NCBI GenBank assembly: GCA_902793465.1
Contig: CADBDT010000001.1
Location: forward strand, 62,001-126,000
Length of the DNA: 64,000 nt
Source: an uncultured Coriobacteriaceae bacterium
GTDB lineage: Bacteria > Actinomycetota > Coriobacteriia > Coriobacteriales > Atopobiaceae
Direction of reading: 5' to 3'
Below are positions 44,759 through 54,035 of this stretch, piece after piece. The position numbers and the translations under genes are program-made. The notes beneath the pieces were generated by a model, which was not told the DNA's origin, ran no database searches, and saw nothing but the letters and a program-made list of their open reading frames with translations. Each line of letters starts with the position of its first letter. Position 1 is the stretch's first letter.

Positions 44759-44841
44759 GGGCGAGGTGCGCGTAGGGCAACTGCGGGTGATGAGCTGGGG
44801 ATAATCCCGCCGTCTGACCACCCGAAAGCTCGTGGTGACAA

Positions 44842-44951
44842 GGGGTGCCCATTGGGGATACTCCCCATCGGGTACATCGCGGATGGTCTCCTCGAAATGG
44901 AACGGGATACTCGCGATGTACCCGCAGGGGAATATCCCCAATGGGCACCCC
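44842..44951. repeat. Family B palindrome
   Basis: Arms GGGGTGCCCATTGGGGATAC and complement with an inner CGGGTACATCGCG stem. Further partial arms lie at 44770-44840 and 44990-45025. No gene in 44759-45154. Confidence 0.85.
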
Positions 44952-45154
44952 ATTTCGCCCGGGGCTGTCCGAAAACCCATGGTGGAGTGAGGTGCGCATA
45001 GGGAGCATCCCCTCAGTCGCACAGCGCTATCCGGTTGGTAAGCTGTTTGAGCTGTTCTCTGTTGCAACGCGAATTGCGCTCCGCTATGCTCGCAGCAACG
45101 GATAGCAAGCGCGCGACGGGCATGCCGCGAGCGCAGAAATGGAGACGCACGAAT

Positions 45155-46960
45155 ATGAATCCTCGTATAAACATGACCCGCAGAACCTTTGCTTCGGTAT
45201 TGTCTGCAAGCGCGCTGGCACTTGTCGGCTGCGCCGCTGGTTCCAACGGCCAGTCGGCCTCGGCCGCCAGCGCAAGCTCATCGGCGTCTGCGCAGGATAT
45301 GCCGTGGTGGAAGAAGACCATTGTGTACGAGGCCTATCCCAAGAGCTTCCAGAGCACGAAGGGTGTCGAGACGGGAGACATTGCCGGCGTTGCGAGCCGC
45401 CTGGACTACCTTAAGGAGCTGGGCGTTGGCGCCATTTGGCTAACGCCGGTGTTTGTGTCGCCAATGGCAGACAACGGATACGACGTTGCCGACTACTACA
45501 ACATAGACCCGTCGTTTGGCACCATGGAGGACATGGAGGAGCTCATTGCAAAAGCTGGCGAGCATGGCATAAAGATTGTGCTGGACATGGTGGTAAACCA
45601 CACCTCCAACAAGAACGCCTGGTTTGTTGAGTCAAGCTCCAGCAAAAACAACAGCAAGGCAGACTGGTACATTTGGCGCGACCCCGCAAAGGACGGCGGG
45701 GCGCCCAACAACTGGCGCGGTATTTTTGGCGGGAGCGCGTGGACCTATGTGGAGGCGCGCGGCCAGTACTATCTGCACACCTTCCTGCCTGAACAGCCGG
45801 ACCTTAACTGGGAGAACGCGGAGGTCCGCAAGGAGGTTGCCAACGTATTCAACTTCTGGCGCAACAAGGGCGCGGGCGGTTTTCGCATCGACGCGGTAAC
45901 CTACATAAAGAAGCCCGCCGGCCTGCCCGATGGCACAGCGGAGTCCGATGGCCTTGCGCCCATTCACGACGCAACGGCCAACACGGAGGGCATCCTCGAT
46001 TTCCTGCACGAGCTGCGCAACAACACCGTTGCGGGCACGGACTGCTTTATGGTGGGCGAGGCCAACGGCGTACAGGCGAGCGAGCTTTCCGATTGGGTAG
46101 GCGAAAACGGCGTCTTTGACATGGTCTTCGAGTTCAGCCATATGGATCTGGACGGACACGACGCCAGCTGGATCGATGCTCACGGCTGGGAGCTCTCGGC
46201 GCTCAAGGACGCGCTTTCGGCCACACAGGCCAACACCGCCAGCAACGGATGGTGTCCGACCTTCTTCGAAAACCACGACCAGCCGCGCTGCGTGGTTAAC
46301 TTTTTCCCGGAAGGCAGCGATACCGACCTGGCGGCCAAGTGCATGGCAACCGTGCAATTGGGGTTGCGGGGTACGCCGTTTGTGTACCAGGGCCAGGAGC
46401 TCGGATTTACCAACGTCGCATGGCCGTCCATCGACTACTACAACGACCCTTCGAGCCACAACCAGTACGACCAGGCAATCGCCAAGGGCCATACGCCCGA
46501 GGAGGCGCTTGCGGGTGTCCACCGCTTTAGCCGCGACAACGCTCGTACGCCCATGCAGTGGGACACGTCGAGCAACGCCGGATTTACCACGGCCCCGACA
46601 ACCTGGTTGCCCGTGCACAACGACTACGAGACTCAGAACGCTGCGGTTGAGTCCGAGCGGGATGACAGCGTGCTTGGGTACTTCCGCCGCATGGCAGAGC
46701 TGCGCGAGAGGAGCGATGTTCTGTTGGCGGGCAACTACGAAGAGGTGGCGCACGACCACGAACAGATCTATGCCTTCGTGCGCGAGCTCAACAGCAAAAA
46801 GATGCTCGTAATGGCCAACTTTTCCACCGAAGAGGCGTCGCTGGGCGACCTTGCCGGCACGATGTCGGACGCGACCAAGGTCCTTATAGACACCTATGGC
46901 AGCGGGCCCGCCCCAACCAGTGCGCTGCGTCCGCTCGAAGCTCGCATATGCGAGCTGTAG
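45155..46960 (+). CDS. Exported GH13 alpha-glucosidase / oligo-glucosidase lipoprotein
   Basis: A 601-residue enzyme. MTRRTFAS followed by a hydrophobic stretch and LVGC suggests a Tat lipoprotein. The GH13 barrel shows DMVVNHTS, GFRIDAV (nucleophile D246), FMVGEANG (acid/base E302) and FFENHDQPR (D375). The insertion and C-terminal domain resemble oligo-1,6-glucosidase/trehalose-6-phosphate hydrolase relatives. It would hydrolyse short alpha-glucans at the cell surface. The ATG at 45155 starts the signal peptide. A histidine phosphatase gene follows at once. Confidence 0.92.
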   Translation: MNPRINMTRRTFASVLSASALALVGCAAGSNGQSASAASASSSASAQDMPWWKKTIVYEAYPKSFQSTKGVETGDIAGVASRLDYLKELGVGAIWLTPVFVSPMADNGYDVADYYNIDPSFGTMEDMEELIAKAGEHGIKIVLDMVVNHTSNKNAWFVESSSSKNNSKADWYIWRDPAKDGGAPNNWRGIFGGSAWTYVEARGQYYLHTFLPEQPDLNWENAEVRKEVANVFNFWRNKGAGGFRIDAVTYIKKPAGLPDGTAESDGLAPIHDATANTEGILDFLHELRNNTVAGTDCFMVGEANGVQASELSDWVGENGVFDMVFEFSHMDLDGHDASWIDAHGWELSALKDALSATQANTASNGWCPTFFENHDQPRCVVNFFPEGSDTDLAAKCMATVQLGLRGTPFVYQGQELGFTNVAWPSIDYYNDPSSHNQYDQAIAKGHTPEEALAGVHRFSRDNARTPMQWDTSSNAGFTTAPTTWLPVHNDYETQNAAVESERDDSVLGYFRRMAELRERSDVLLAGNYEEVAHDHEQIYAFVRELNSKKMLVMANFSTEEASLGDLAGTMSDATKVLIDTYGSGPAPTSALRPLEARICEL

Positions 46961-46985
46961 GCGCAAAGTTTGGGGAGCTAGTCGC

Positions 46986-47552
46986 ATGATTTACGTTATT
47001 CGCCACGGGCAGACGGAGCTCAACAGCGCCCATGCCCTGCAGGGCAGGAGCGATGCGCCTCTTAACGAGAGGGGAAAAGAGCAGGCACGCGAGGTGGGTC
47101 GCCTGCTCGCCGCGCGAGGCGTGACCTTTTCGCACGTCTTTTCCAGCCCGTTGCAGCGGGCCGTGCAGACGGCAAAGATCGTTGCTCCGTATGCCACCGT
47201 GCAGTGCGACGAGCGTCTAATCGAGATGGACTACGGTCCCTACGAGGGCATCGACCTTAAGGATCCGCCGCCGGAGATAATATCGTTCTTTAGCGATTTT
47301 GTTCACAATCCCGCACCGAAGGGTATGGAGCAGCTGGCTCATGTGGTCGAGCGCACCGGCGCGTTTGTTGAGGACATAAAGGGGCTTGCGGGAGACGTGC
47401 TGGTTTTGACGCACGCCATTGCGATGAAGGGCATCTTGGAGTACCTTACGCCCGATTCCGGCGGGGCGCACTGGTCAAAGTTCTTGGGCAACTGTGCGGT
47501 GTATACCATTGCGGTGGAAGACGGCCACCTGGGTGTGCCAGCTGAGCTGTAA
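46986..47552 (+). CDS. Histidine phosphatase family protein
   Basis: A 188-residue phosphoglycerate-mutase-like phosphatase. It has MIYVIRHGQTELNS (catalytic His about residue 7), FSSPLQRAVQTAKIV, an EMDYGPYEG segment and the second His in VLVLTHAIAMKG. The usual Gly after the second His is Ala. Substrate unknown; a sugar phosphate is plausible beside the glucosidase. GGGGAG precedes the ATG, 25 bases after the GH13 stop. Confidence 0.85.
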   Translation: MIYVIRHGQTELNSAHALQGRSDAPLNERGKEQAREVGRLLAARGVTFSHVFSSPLQRAVQTAKIVAPYATVQCDERLIEMDYGPYEGIDLKDPPPEIISFFSDFVHNPAPKGMEQLAHVVERTGAFVEDIKGLAGDVLVLTHAIAMKGILEYLTPDSGGAHWSKFLGNCAVYTIAVEDGHLGVPAEL

Positions 47553-47587
47553 CGCTCGATGCTCAAGGGGCGCACCATCCGCAACGC

Positions 47588-47740
47588 CTAGGCATTGTCC
47601 GAGTTAAGCATGTTCCTGGAAACATGCATGCTAAGCGTGGCACATACCAGCGCGGCCACGGCAATTGCCGCCGCGGCAAATGTTATGCCAAAGCTCTTGA
47701 CTTCAAGTCGCCGAACAAATGACGTCAGTGGCAAACGCGT
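47588..47740 (-). pseudogene. Remnant of a membrane transporter C-terminus
   Basis: About 50 codons on the minus strand end in a hydrophobic helix (ITFAAAAIAVAALVCATLS) and a short polar tail before TAG. There is no start codon in frame before an upstream stop. It resembles the last helix of a multi-spanning transporter. Low confidence. Confidence 0.35.
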
Positions 47741-47809
47741 GCGGCGTTTATCGACGGACTGATATATACTTTTGTGCTACGGCACCTTTCGCGAAACGAA
47801 GGAGAAAAC

Positions 47810-48697
47810 ATGTTCAAGAACAAGATCGTTGCTGTTGGTTTGGCCAGTATGCTCGCCATGCCCTTTGGTCTCGTTGCCTGCGGTGGTCAGTCGGCTGCCG
47901 GCAGCCAGTCCGCGGCCTCTGCTGCCTCGACCGCCTCGACCGCCTCGGCTGCCTCTACCCAGGCCGACAGCACCATTATTTTCTGGCAGGGCACGCTTTC
48001 CGACGGCCAGTCTGTGTTCTACTGCGAAAACGAAAAGGAGTCGACGGCTCTTCTTGCCATCGCCAAGGCCGACGCTTCCGACGGCAAGGCTTGGACTGGC
48101 AAGTGCACGCTGACCGATAACGTAGTAACCATTACAGACGAGACCGAGGGAGAGATCAAGCTCACCGTAGTGGATACCACGCCAGACTTTAGCGCCCTCA
48201 AGATAAACATCGACGGTTACGGCGAGGTTGAGCTCAAGCCGACCACCCAGGGTGAGTTTAGCAAGGAAGTTGAGAACTACGTTTCCGCGGCAGCTACCGC
48301 TGCCGTTACCGAGGCTGTTGACCAGGTGTCTAACGAGCTGTCCAAGACCACCCTCTACTGGGAGGGCAAGCTCGCCGATGGCTCGAATGTTGTTTACCAG
48401 TTCAACGCTGAGACCAACGAAGCCGTTCTTGCCATTGGCACGGAGGGCGCCGACGCCAAGTCTTGGACTGGCAAGGCAACGACAGAGGGCGACAAGACCA
48501 CCATTACGGACGAAAGCACTAAGCAGACCATCTCCTTTACCGGCGCTTCTGGCGTTACTGACAAGGCCACCTCGGCCAAGCTCAACATCGACGGTTACGG
48601 CGAGGTAGAGATTAAGCCGGTAACCGGCGGCGATCTTGCTCAGGAAATCGAGAAGGAAGCGGCAAACGCAAGCTCGAGCGCAACCAGCGCCAATTAA
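47810..48697 (+). CDS. Lipoprotein with two tandem repeats of an unknown domain
   Basis: A 295-residue lipoprotein (LVACGG lipobox, Ser/Ala/Thr linker to about 55). Two related domains of about 100 residues follow (about 58-145 and 180-270). Each contains an aromatic WxGxLxDG strand, AWTGK or SWTGK, a T-I-T-D-E segment and INIDGYGEVE(L/I)KP. The domain is not recognised; it is beta-rich and exported. GGAG before the ATG, a possible TATATA -10 (about 47763) and a terminator after the gene make it a single-gene unit. Confidence 0.8.
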   Translation: MFKNKIVAVGLASMLAMPFGLVACGGQSAAGSQSAASAASTASTASAASTQADSTIIFWQGTLSDGQSVFYCENEKESTALLAIAKADASDGKAWTGKCTLTDNVVTITDETEGEIKLTVVDTTPDFSALKINIDGYGEVELKPTTQGEFSKEVENYVSAAATAAVTEAVDQVSNELSKTTLYWEGKLADGSNVVYQFNAETNEAVLAIGTEGADAKSWTGKATTEGDKTTITDESTKQTISFTGASGVTDKATSAKLNIDGYGEVEIKPVTGGDLAQEIEKEAANASSSATSAN

Positions 48698-48726
48698 CAT
48701 AGCTGCCAATACGGACGTACGTAGTT

Positions 48727-48763
48727 AAGGCACCGGGGCCGTATGGCCTCGGTGCCTTGTTGT
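48727..48763 (+). terminator. Terminator of the duplicated-domain lipoprotein gene
   Basis: Stem AAGGCACCGGGGCC / GGCCTCGGTGCCTT, GTAT loop, then a T-rich GTTGTTGG tail. Confidence 0.8.
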
Positions 48764-48766
48764 TGG

Positions 48767-48943
48767 ATGAACAGGGGACGTGTCTGGTGTTCATTTTTGA
48801 ACGGGGGGACAGGTCTGACATGGGGCGCGTGTGCCCTCGTTTGGGTACACTCTGGGGTGATACCACCGCCAGGCCGTGGGGGTGCGACTGAGGGAGTACC
48901 CCCTCAGTCGCACTAACTAAATGGCATGGGCGCTACCCCAGAT
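48767..48943. repeat. Composite of family C and B palindromes
   Basis: A family C left arm (48767-48801) runs into a perfect palindrome GTGCGACTGAGGGAGT.. (48882-48913) inside a wider stem (ACTCTGGGGTG / CACCCCAGA-like). Lies between convergent genes. Confidence 0.75.
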
Positions 48944-48964
48944 GCATTTCTCGACCGCCCGTTC

Positions 48965-50290
48965 CTACAGCGTATACGTCCCAAACCCGGCAATCGCCTC
49001 GTCGATAGATGCCTCGCCGTTTGCCACCTTGTACGCGGCCACGCGGTACTGAATGGTGGCGTCGTCTGACAGCCCGACCTCCTGAGTCGAAATTATCCGC
49101 GCTGGATCCACCGTGCTAAACGGCGCGTACATGCCGTCATAGGCAAGGTCTTGCGTAACCGTGGGCAGGCGCTTTGCGCGTGCGATGTCGTTGAGCTCCT
49201 GCGGGCTTATCAAAAAGCGCATGAACTCGTTTGCCATGTTGAGGTTTGCGCCGTCCTTGTTTACCGCAAACTGCACCGAGGGCTTGTCGAGCAGGCAAGC
49301 GCCGTCGTTGGTAAGCGTGAGCGGATGGAAGGTGTACGAGAACGGATGGGCGCCAAACGCGTCGGACTGGCTCTCGCGCTTGGCCGTGCCCGACGCCGTG
49401 TCGGCCGAGCTCAGTGCCATGGGAATGTCGCCTTCAAAGAACCTGAGGATAAGCGCGTTGTAGCCGTCCTTAAGCTCGTTGCAAACGGTAAGGTTAATGC
49501 AGCCGCGCTTTATCATTTCGTCAACCTTTTGCAGCACGGGCCTCATGTTTTCGCCAGCCGAGGGATCGAGCGAATTGAGCTGCTCCACCGTGTTGGGGTT
49601 CTTGACGGCATTGCCGTACATAAGCTCGCCAACCAGGTTGCCGTACGAGGACGCAACGTTGTAGGCCAGTATGGGGGTGGGGTAGCCGGCCTTGTTGAAC
49701 TTGTCGCACGCGGCCAGCAGCTCGTCGTAGGTCGTCGGCACGCTAATTCCCTCCTTTTTAAAGAGGTCCTCGTTCACAAGGATGCCGGACGTGCTGGAAA
49801 AGATGGGGGCCATGGGGCACGCACCCGCCTTGTTTTTGCTTAGCAGGCTGGGGCGTACGCACGAAAGGTCTATGTTGAGCGCGGGGTCAGAAAGGTCCTC
49901 CGCGTGCTTAAACAGCTCGTCGTAGCTTTGGTTATCCAGCATAAAGTCCTGCGCAAAAAAGATGTCGGGCGCGTTGCTGGAGCTCATGGCAGTAGACACT
50001 ACCTTGTTGTAGTCGTCGAGCTTGGAGTAGCTAAGCTCAACGTTGGGGTAGTAGGTGTTGAACTTGTCGAACTCGGCCTCGAGCGCCTCAAAGTTGTCGT
50101 AGCTGCCAGCTACGGTGAGGGAGCACTTTGTGGCGGTGTCGAGCGCGGGCGTAAAGCTCTTTTGCCCGCTTGCCTGGCTCGACGAGCTCCCAGATCCAGA
50201 AGACCCTGGCGACGCGGCGCAGGCCACCAGCGCACCCAAAACAAGCGCGACAAACAAAGCGTGCAAACAACGTACGATGGACTTTCTCAT
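48965..50290 (-). CDS. Family 1 extracellular solute-binding lipoprotein, no permease nearby
   Basis: A 441-residue lipoprotein (LVACA lipobox, Ser/Gly-rich linker) with a sugar-type ABC binding-protein fold: PDIFFAQDFML, NEDLFKKEGISVPTTYDELL and EFMRFLISPQELNDIA. Its ATG overlaps the stop of the upstream sensor kinase by ATGA. No permease or ATPase gene is present, so it more likely senses a ligand for the kinase than feeds an importer. Ligand unknown. Confidence 0.87.
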   Translation of the reverse strand: MRKSIVRCLHALFVALVLGALVACAASPGSSGSGSSSSQASGQKSFTPALDTATKCSLTVAGSYDNFEALEAEFDKFNTYYPNVELSYSKLDDYNKVVSTAMSSSNAPDIFFAQDFMLDNQSYDELFKHAEDLSDPALNIDLSCVRPSLLSKNKAGACPMAPIFSSTSGILVNEDLFKKEGISVPTTYDELLAACDKFNKAGYPTPILAYNVASSYGNLVGELMYGNAVKNPNTVEQLNSLDPSAGENMRPVLQKVDEMIKRGCINLTVCNELKDGYNALILRFFEGDIPMALSSADTASGTAKRESQSDAFGAHPFSYTFHPLTLTNDGACLLDKPSVQFAVNKDGANLNMANEFMRFLISPQELNDIARAKRLPTVTQDLAYDGMYAPFSTVDPARIISTQEVGLSDDATIQYRVAAYKVANGEASIDEAIAGFGTYTL

Positions 50291-52842
50291 AACTTGCCCT
50301 CCTTTACCTTTCTTATTTGCTTTAGAACAAGATTGACCTCAAGCGGCTTTGCAAGATGGCCGTTCATGCCGGCATCCAAGCACACTGCCACGTCTTCGGA
50401 AAACGCGTCGGCCGTCGTCGCGATAATTGGGATTGCCGACACCTGCTTGTTGGGCAGCGCACGAATGGCCTTTGTGGCATCGATGCCGTTCATAACGGGC
50501 ATCTGCACGTCCATAAGCACCAGGTCGTAGTCGCCCGGCTGCGACGACGAAACCAATTCTACCGCAATCTGGCCGTCTTCGGCACGTGTGGTCTCTATGC
50601 CGTGCATGCTTAGCAACATGTTGATAATTTCCCAGTTTATGTCGTTGTCCTCGGCTACGAGCACGCGCATGCCCGCGATGTCGGAATAGTCGTCCTCGCG
50701 CGTGGTTGGCGCTGCGGTTAGGTTAAGCTGCTCGTTTATGGCACGGTACAGCGTGGACCTAAACAGCGGCTTGGACACAAACCCGCTGGCACCGGCCTCT
50801 TTTGCGCTCTCCTCGATCTCGGACCAGTCGTAGGTGGAAACAAGGACGTGCGGCGCCTGGCCCTCGTCCAAGGCACGAATGCGGCGCGCGACCTCGATGC
50901 CGTCCATGCCGGGCATCCTTTGGTCTACGATTATTACGTCGTAGTCGTTGTGCGCGTTGTGGCGCGCCTCTACCATCTGGAGCGCTTGCGCGCCCGAAGT
51001 GGCCACCTCCACGTGTGCGCCAAGCGCGCCGAGCGCCTGCTGGGCGGGCTGCAGTACGTCCTCGTTGTTGTCGACCAGCAGCACGTCAACCGACTCCAGC
51101 GTTAGAACCTGGTCCTCGCTCTCTGCAATGGGCACGTCCAGCGAAATGGTAAACGTCGTTCCCTCGCCCTGCTTGCTCTGGCAATCTATGGTGCCACCCA
51201 TAAGGTCGACCATCTGCTTGGTAATGGCAAGGCCGAGCCCCGTGCCCTGCACCTTGTTTACGCGGCTGTCGGTTTGGCGCGAGAACGACTCGTACATGTG
51301 CTCCATAAACTCCTCGCTCATGCCCATGCCCGTGTCGGCCACGCGGTATACGATACGCACCGTCCCAGGCTCGTCGCACGGCAGCTCCTGCAGGTCAACG
51401 CACACGCTCCCGCTGTCCTCGGTGTACTTGAGGGCATTTGAAAGAATATTGATGAACACCTGGTTTATGCGCAGCTGGTCGGCAAAGAGGTGCTCGTGCT
51501 CCACGTTGTTAATGTGAAAGTGGAAGTCCAGGTTCTTGTCCCTAACCATGGGCTGCGAAATGTTAACGAGGTTTTCGGTCGTCTCGGCAATGGAGAACGC
51601 GACCGGCGTAAGTGAGAGCTTGCCGCTTTCCACTTTGGAAATATCCAGGATGTCGTTGATGAGCGTAAGCAGGTGGTTGCTTGCGAGCCCAATCTTGCGC
51701 AGGCTGTCCTTTACGACGGTTGGGTCATCGGCGCTGCGCTGCGCGATAGTGGTAAGACCCAGAATTGCGTTCATGGGCGTGCGGATGTCGTGGGACATGG
51801 TGGAAAGAAAGTCGCTCTTGGCGCGATTTGCCGCCTCGGCCTCCTTTGCGGCCTCGTTTAGGCGCTTGTTAAACCAATTCATAAAGGCCATGTCGCACGC
51901 GAGAAGGAACAGCAAAGCGCACACGATCCCGATTACCAGAATCCAGTCCACGGTGCTTCGGTGCAGGTTGCTCGCTTGGATGTAGTTAAGAATGGTCCAG
52001 CCTCGGTTTGCGCTAATTGGCGTATATGCAATAAGGCACTCCTCGCCGCGCGAGTTTGTCATAAAAAACGACCCGCTCTGCGTTGCCAGGCGCGTTTTGA
52101 GCTCTTCGACCCCAACGGCATCTATTTGGTTGTATGACTTATAGAATTCAATGAAGTTGTTGTTCTTGTAGTCGTGGCCCTTTATAACGTAGTTGCCATC
52201 GCTGTCTATAAGCGAGACCTCGGCGTCCTTGTAGCGGTCGATGGGAAACACCCATTTTTCCTGGAGCTTTTGCGTGGGTATAACGCGCAGGAGAACAGCC
52301 TCGCGCCGCTTTGCGCGGTCGGTGGAGTCCGCGAGCGATACCTTGTTGCAAAACGCCAGCGACTGGGTGCCGCTCATGGGGTTGGTGTACGAGCGCGAAA
52401 CGTTAATGGCGCCATCCCGCTCGGCCAACTTGTTTGGCTGTATGGGAAGGCCGATTGCCTTGTACGACACGGCGTAGTCGTCTTTGGTGCCGGTTTTGGG
52501 ACGCGTGGAAAGTCCCTCGAGCGAGTTGTCGTCCGTAAAAACAATGTGCGCGGCAACGCTGGGCGACACGTGAGAAGACCGAATGAACGCCGCCGCCTCG
52601 TCGATGGTAAGCGAGTTGCTGTTGATGTAGCGGGTCCAAACGTTGCAGACGTTCTGCTCGCTTTCCAGGTAGTTGGCCGTTACCTGCTCCATGGTAACGG
52701 TTGCCGTCTCAAACTGGTTTACCTCGGCGGCAATCGACTCGTTGGCCACCTGCCGTGCGTACAGCAAAACGAAGCCTATGATTCCGAGCATAACGGCAAC
52801 GTTTATTAGGATTACCAGATGTCGCTTGTTCACTCTTCGCAT
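50287..52842 (-). CDS. Hybrid sensor histidine kinase with two receiver domains
   Basis: An 851-residue protein. It has a transmembrane helix (8-29), an extracytoplasmic Cache-like sensor (about 33-295), a second helix (299-318), HisKA with SHDIRTPMNA (H351), and an HATPase with N469 and the DTGMGMS and GTGLGLA boxes. Two receivers follow: REC1 (about 585-705, phospho-acceptor D640) and REC2 (about 725-845, D778). There is no Hpt or DNA-binding domain, so output is by relay or protein contact. Cotranscribed with the solute-binding lipoprotein, which could deliver the signal. Confidence 0.93.
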   Translation of the reverse strand: MRRVNKRHLVILINVAVMLGIIGFVLLYARQVANESIAAEVNQFETATVTMEQVTANYLESEQNVCNVWTRYINSNSLTIDEAAAFIRSSHVSPSVAAHIVFTDDNSLEGLSTRPKTGTKDDYAVSYKAIGLPIQPNKLAERDGAINVSRSYTNPMSGTQSLAFCNKVSLADSTDRAKRREAVLLRVIPTQKLQEKWVFPIDRYKDAEVSLIDSDGNYVIKGHDYKNNNFIEFYKSYNQIDAVGVEELKTRLATQSGSFFMTNSRGEECLIAYTPISANRGWTILNYIQASNLHRSTVDWILVIGIVCALLFLLACDMAFMNWFNKRLNEAAKEAEAANRAKSDFLSTMSHDIRTPMNAILGLTTIAQRSADDPTVVKDSLRKIGLASNHLLTLINDILDISKVESGKLSLTPVAFSIAETTENLVNISQPMVRDKNLDFHFHINNVEHEHLFADQLRINQVFINILSNALKYTEDSGSVCVDLQELPCDEPGTVRIVYRVADTGMGMSEEFMEHMYESFSRQTDSRVNKVQGTGLGLAITKQMVDLMGGTIDCQSKQGEGTTFTISLDVPIAESEDQVLTLESVDVLLVDNNEDVLQPAQQALGALGAHVEVATSGAQALQMVEARHNAHNDYDVIIVDQRMPGMDGIEVARRIRALDEGQAPHVLVSTYDWSEIEESAKEAGASGFVSKPLFRSTLYRAINEQLNLTAAPTTREDDYSDIAGMRVLVAEDNDINWEIINMLLSMHGIETTRAEDGQIAVELVSSSQPGDYDLVLMDVQMPVMNGIDATKAIRALPNKQVSAIPIIATTADAFSEDVAVCLDAGMNGHLAKPLEVNLVLKQIRKVKEGKL

Positions 52843-52920
52843 GTTGAGCCTTTTCTGCTTTGTTTAGAGGCATTATCTCATGCTTTGCCCGCTGCTGGGG
52901 CGTGAACTGGCAAGTATGCG

Positions 52921-52951
52921 AATGAACAGGGAACGGGTCCGGTGTTCATTC
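52921..52951. repeat. Family C half element
   Basis: AATGAACAGGGAACGGGTCC followed by GGTGTTCATT, a diverged arm without its partner, upstream of the kinase gene. Confidence 0.6.
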
Positions 52952-53005
52952 GGGTACGTCCTGGTGAAAAGAACAGCAGGGAAAAGCAGGAAAAGCAACA
53001 TTTTT

Positions 53006-53041
53006 AACGCCCATATTGGCAACGCTGCCAATATGGGCGTT
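53006..53041. repeat. Short perfect palindrome
   Basis: AACGCCCATATTGGCA, 4-base loop, then the exact complement (16-base arms). Confidence 0.85.
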
Positions 53042-53084
53042 ATTCGGCATCCCCTGGCGGCGCTCCTTCGGACGCACTGAGCGC

Positions 53085-53282
53085 GGGGATGGCGAGACCC
53101 CCCTTTCACTTCAAAACGAGGTGCATGTGTTTGAAAACTTAGTCTCTTTCACCCGTACGGGCGATATGGCACCCAATAAACCCGCAGGCCAGAGGCCCGA
53201 AAATGGGACCCCGTAAATGCGGACACCCAAATTTCAAACACATGGGTGGGATTTCGAAGTGAAAGGGGGTCTCGCCGTCCCC
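53085..53282. repeat. Family G 198-bp element, copy 1
   Basis: Terminal inverted arms (GGGGATGGCGAGACCC / GGGTCTCGCCGTCCCC; inner TTCACTTC and GTGTTTGAAA / TTTCAAACAC) around a conserved middle. Same length and order as 57919-58116. No gene in 52843-53348. Confidence 0.9.
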
Positions 53283-53348
53283 GTCGCTCCGGGACGCGTT
53301 ACGGTATGCCCTGACGGGGTTCCTGGCACCGTGCCACACAAATGGCTT

Positions 53349-53745
53349 CTATCCATACATGCTGTAGTACTCCTGAGCCTTGGCTTGCGCCAAGCGCGAG
53401 CCGTTATGACAGCGAGGGTTGTCCAAAGAGCAGTTGCGACGACAAGATCCGCAGGTAAAGCCACTAAGATATTCCTCTAGCGAGGGAATGTTTGCAGCCT
53501 GCGCCTCTTGGCCTGCGTCTTGCGGCTCCTCTTCCGTCAGCTCTTCTCGTGCCTCAGAGTCGGAGGGTGCGAGCGCGTTGTCCGACTCGCTCTGTGCCAT
53601 GGGCTCGCTTTGCGCAGCGGGGCTCGGGGACGCCTGCCCAGGCTGCCCAGCTTGCTCCGTTGCGCTGGAAGTTGCCTCCACGTCTGTGCCCGAGGCCGCC
53701 GAGCCTTCCGTAAGGGCGGCCACCGCGGCAGGTAGAATCGTGTTT
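53349..53745 (-). pseudogene. Fragment of an exported Cys-rich (Fe-S-like) protein
   Basis: About 130 codons without a start codon. They read ILPAAVAALTEG, a long acidic Ser/Gln/Glu linker, then SGFTCGSCRRNCSLDNPRC (Cys-x2-Cys-x3-Cys-x6-Cys) and a short tail. The C-terminal cluster may bind a metal or Fe-S cofactor. The N-terminal part is missing and the frame runs head to head into another fragment at 53747, so this is probably the 3' end of a broken gene. Family not recognised. Confidence 0.5.
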
Positions 53746-53746
53746 C

Positions 53747-53944
53747 GTGCGGTGTTTTCCGCCCGATGACAACTCGCGTTTTGGGGTGATTCACGACAAG
53801 ACCAGGGAAGTGCTCGCCTCCTTCGATGGCCCAGACTCCTTTGCGCAGGCGTCGGCAAAGGCCCAAGAGCTTGGTATGACGACGAACAGAATAACCGACA
53901 ATCAGCTTGATGCATTGCGCGAAAGGTACAAGAAGGGCAAGTAG
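53747..53944 (+). pseudogene. C-terminal fragment of an unknown protein
   Basis: 65 codons with no ribosome site. They read SRFGVIHDKTREVLASFDGP...ITDNQLDALRERYKKGK, which looks like the natural C-terminus of a soluble protein rather than a whole gene. It begins where the minus-strand fragment breaks off. Confidence 0.4.
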
Positions 53945-53972
53945 CATCCTACGGCTTGGACGGGGGCGCCGC

Positions 53973-54033
53973 GGACGATGGGGACGGAGGAGTTTGTCCG
54001 CGGTTGGGACAAACGCCTCCGTCCCCATCGTCC
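53973..54033. repeat. Palindrome before the HipA-like stop
   Basis: GGACGATGGGGACGGAGG, GTTTGTCC and complements with a 6-base loop. It ends 3 bases before the HipA-like stop codon, so it could terminate that gene. Confidence 0.85.
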
Positions 54034-54035
54034 CG

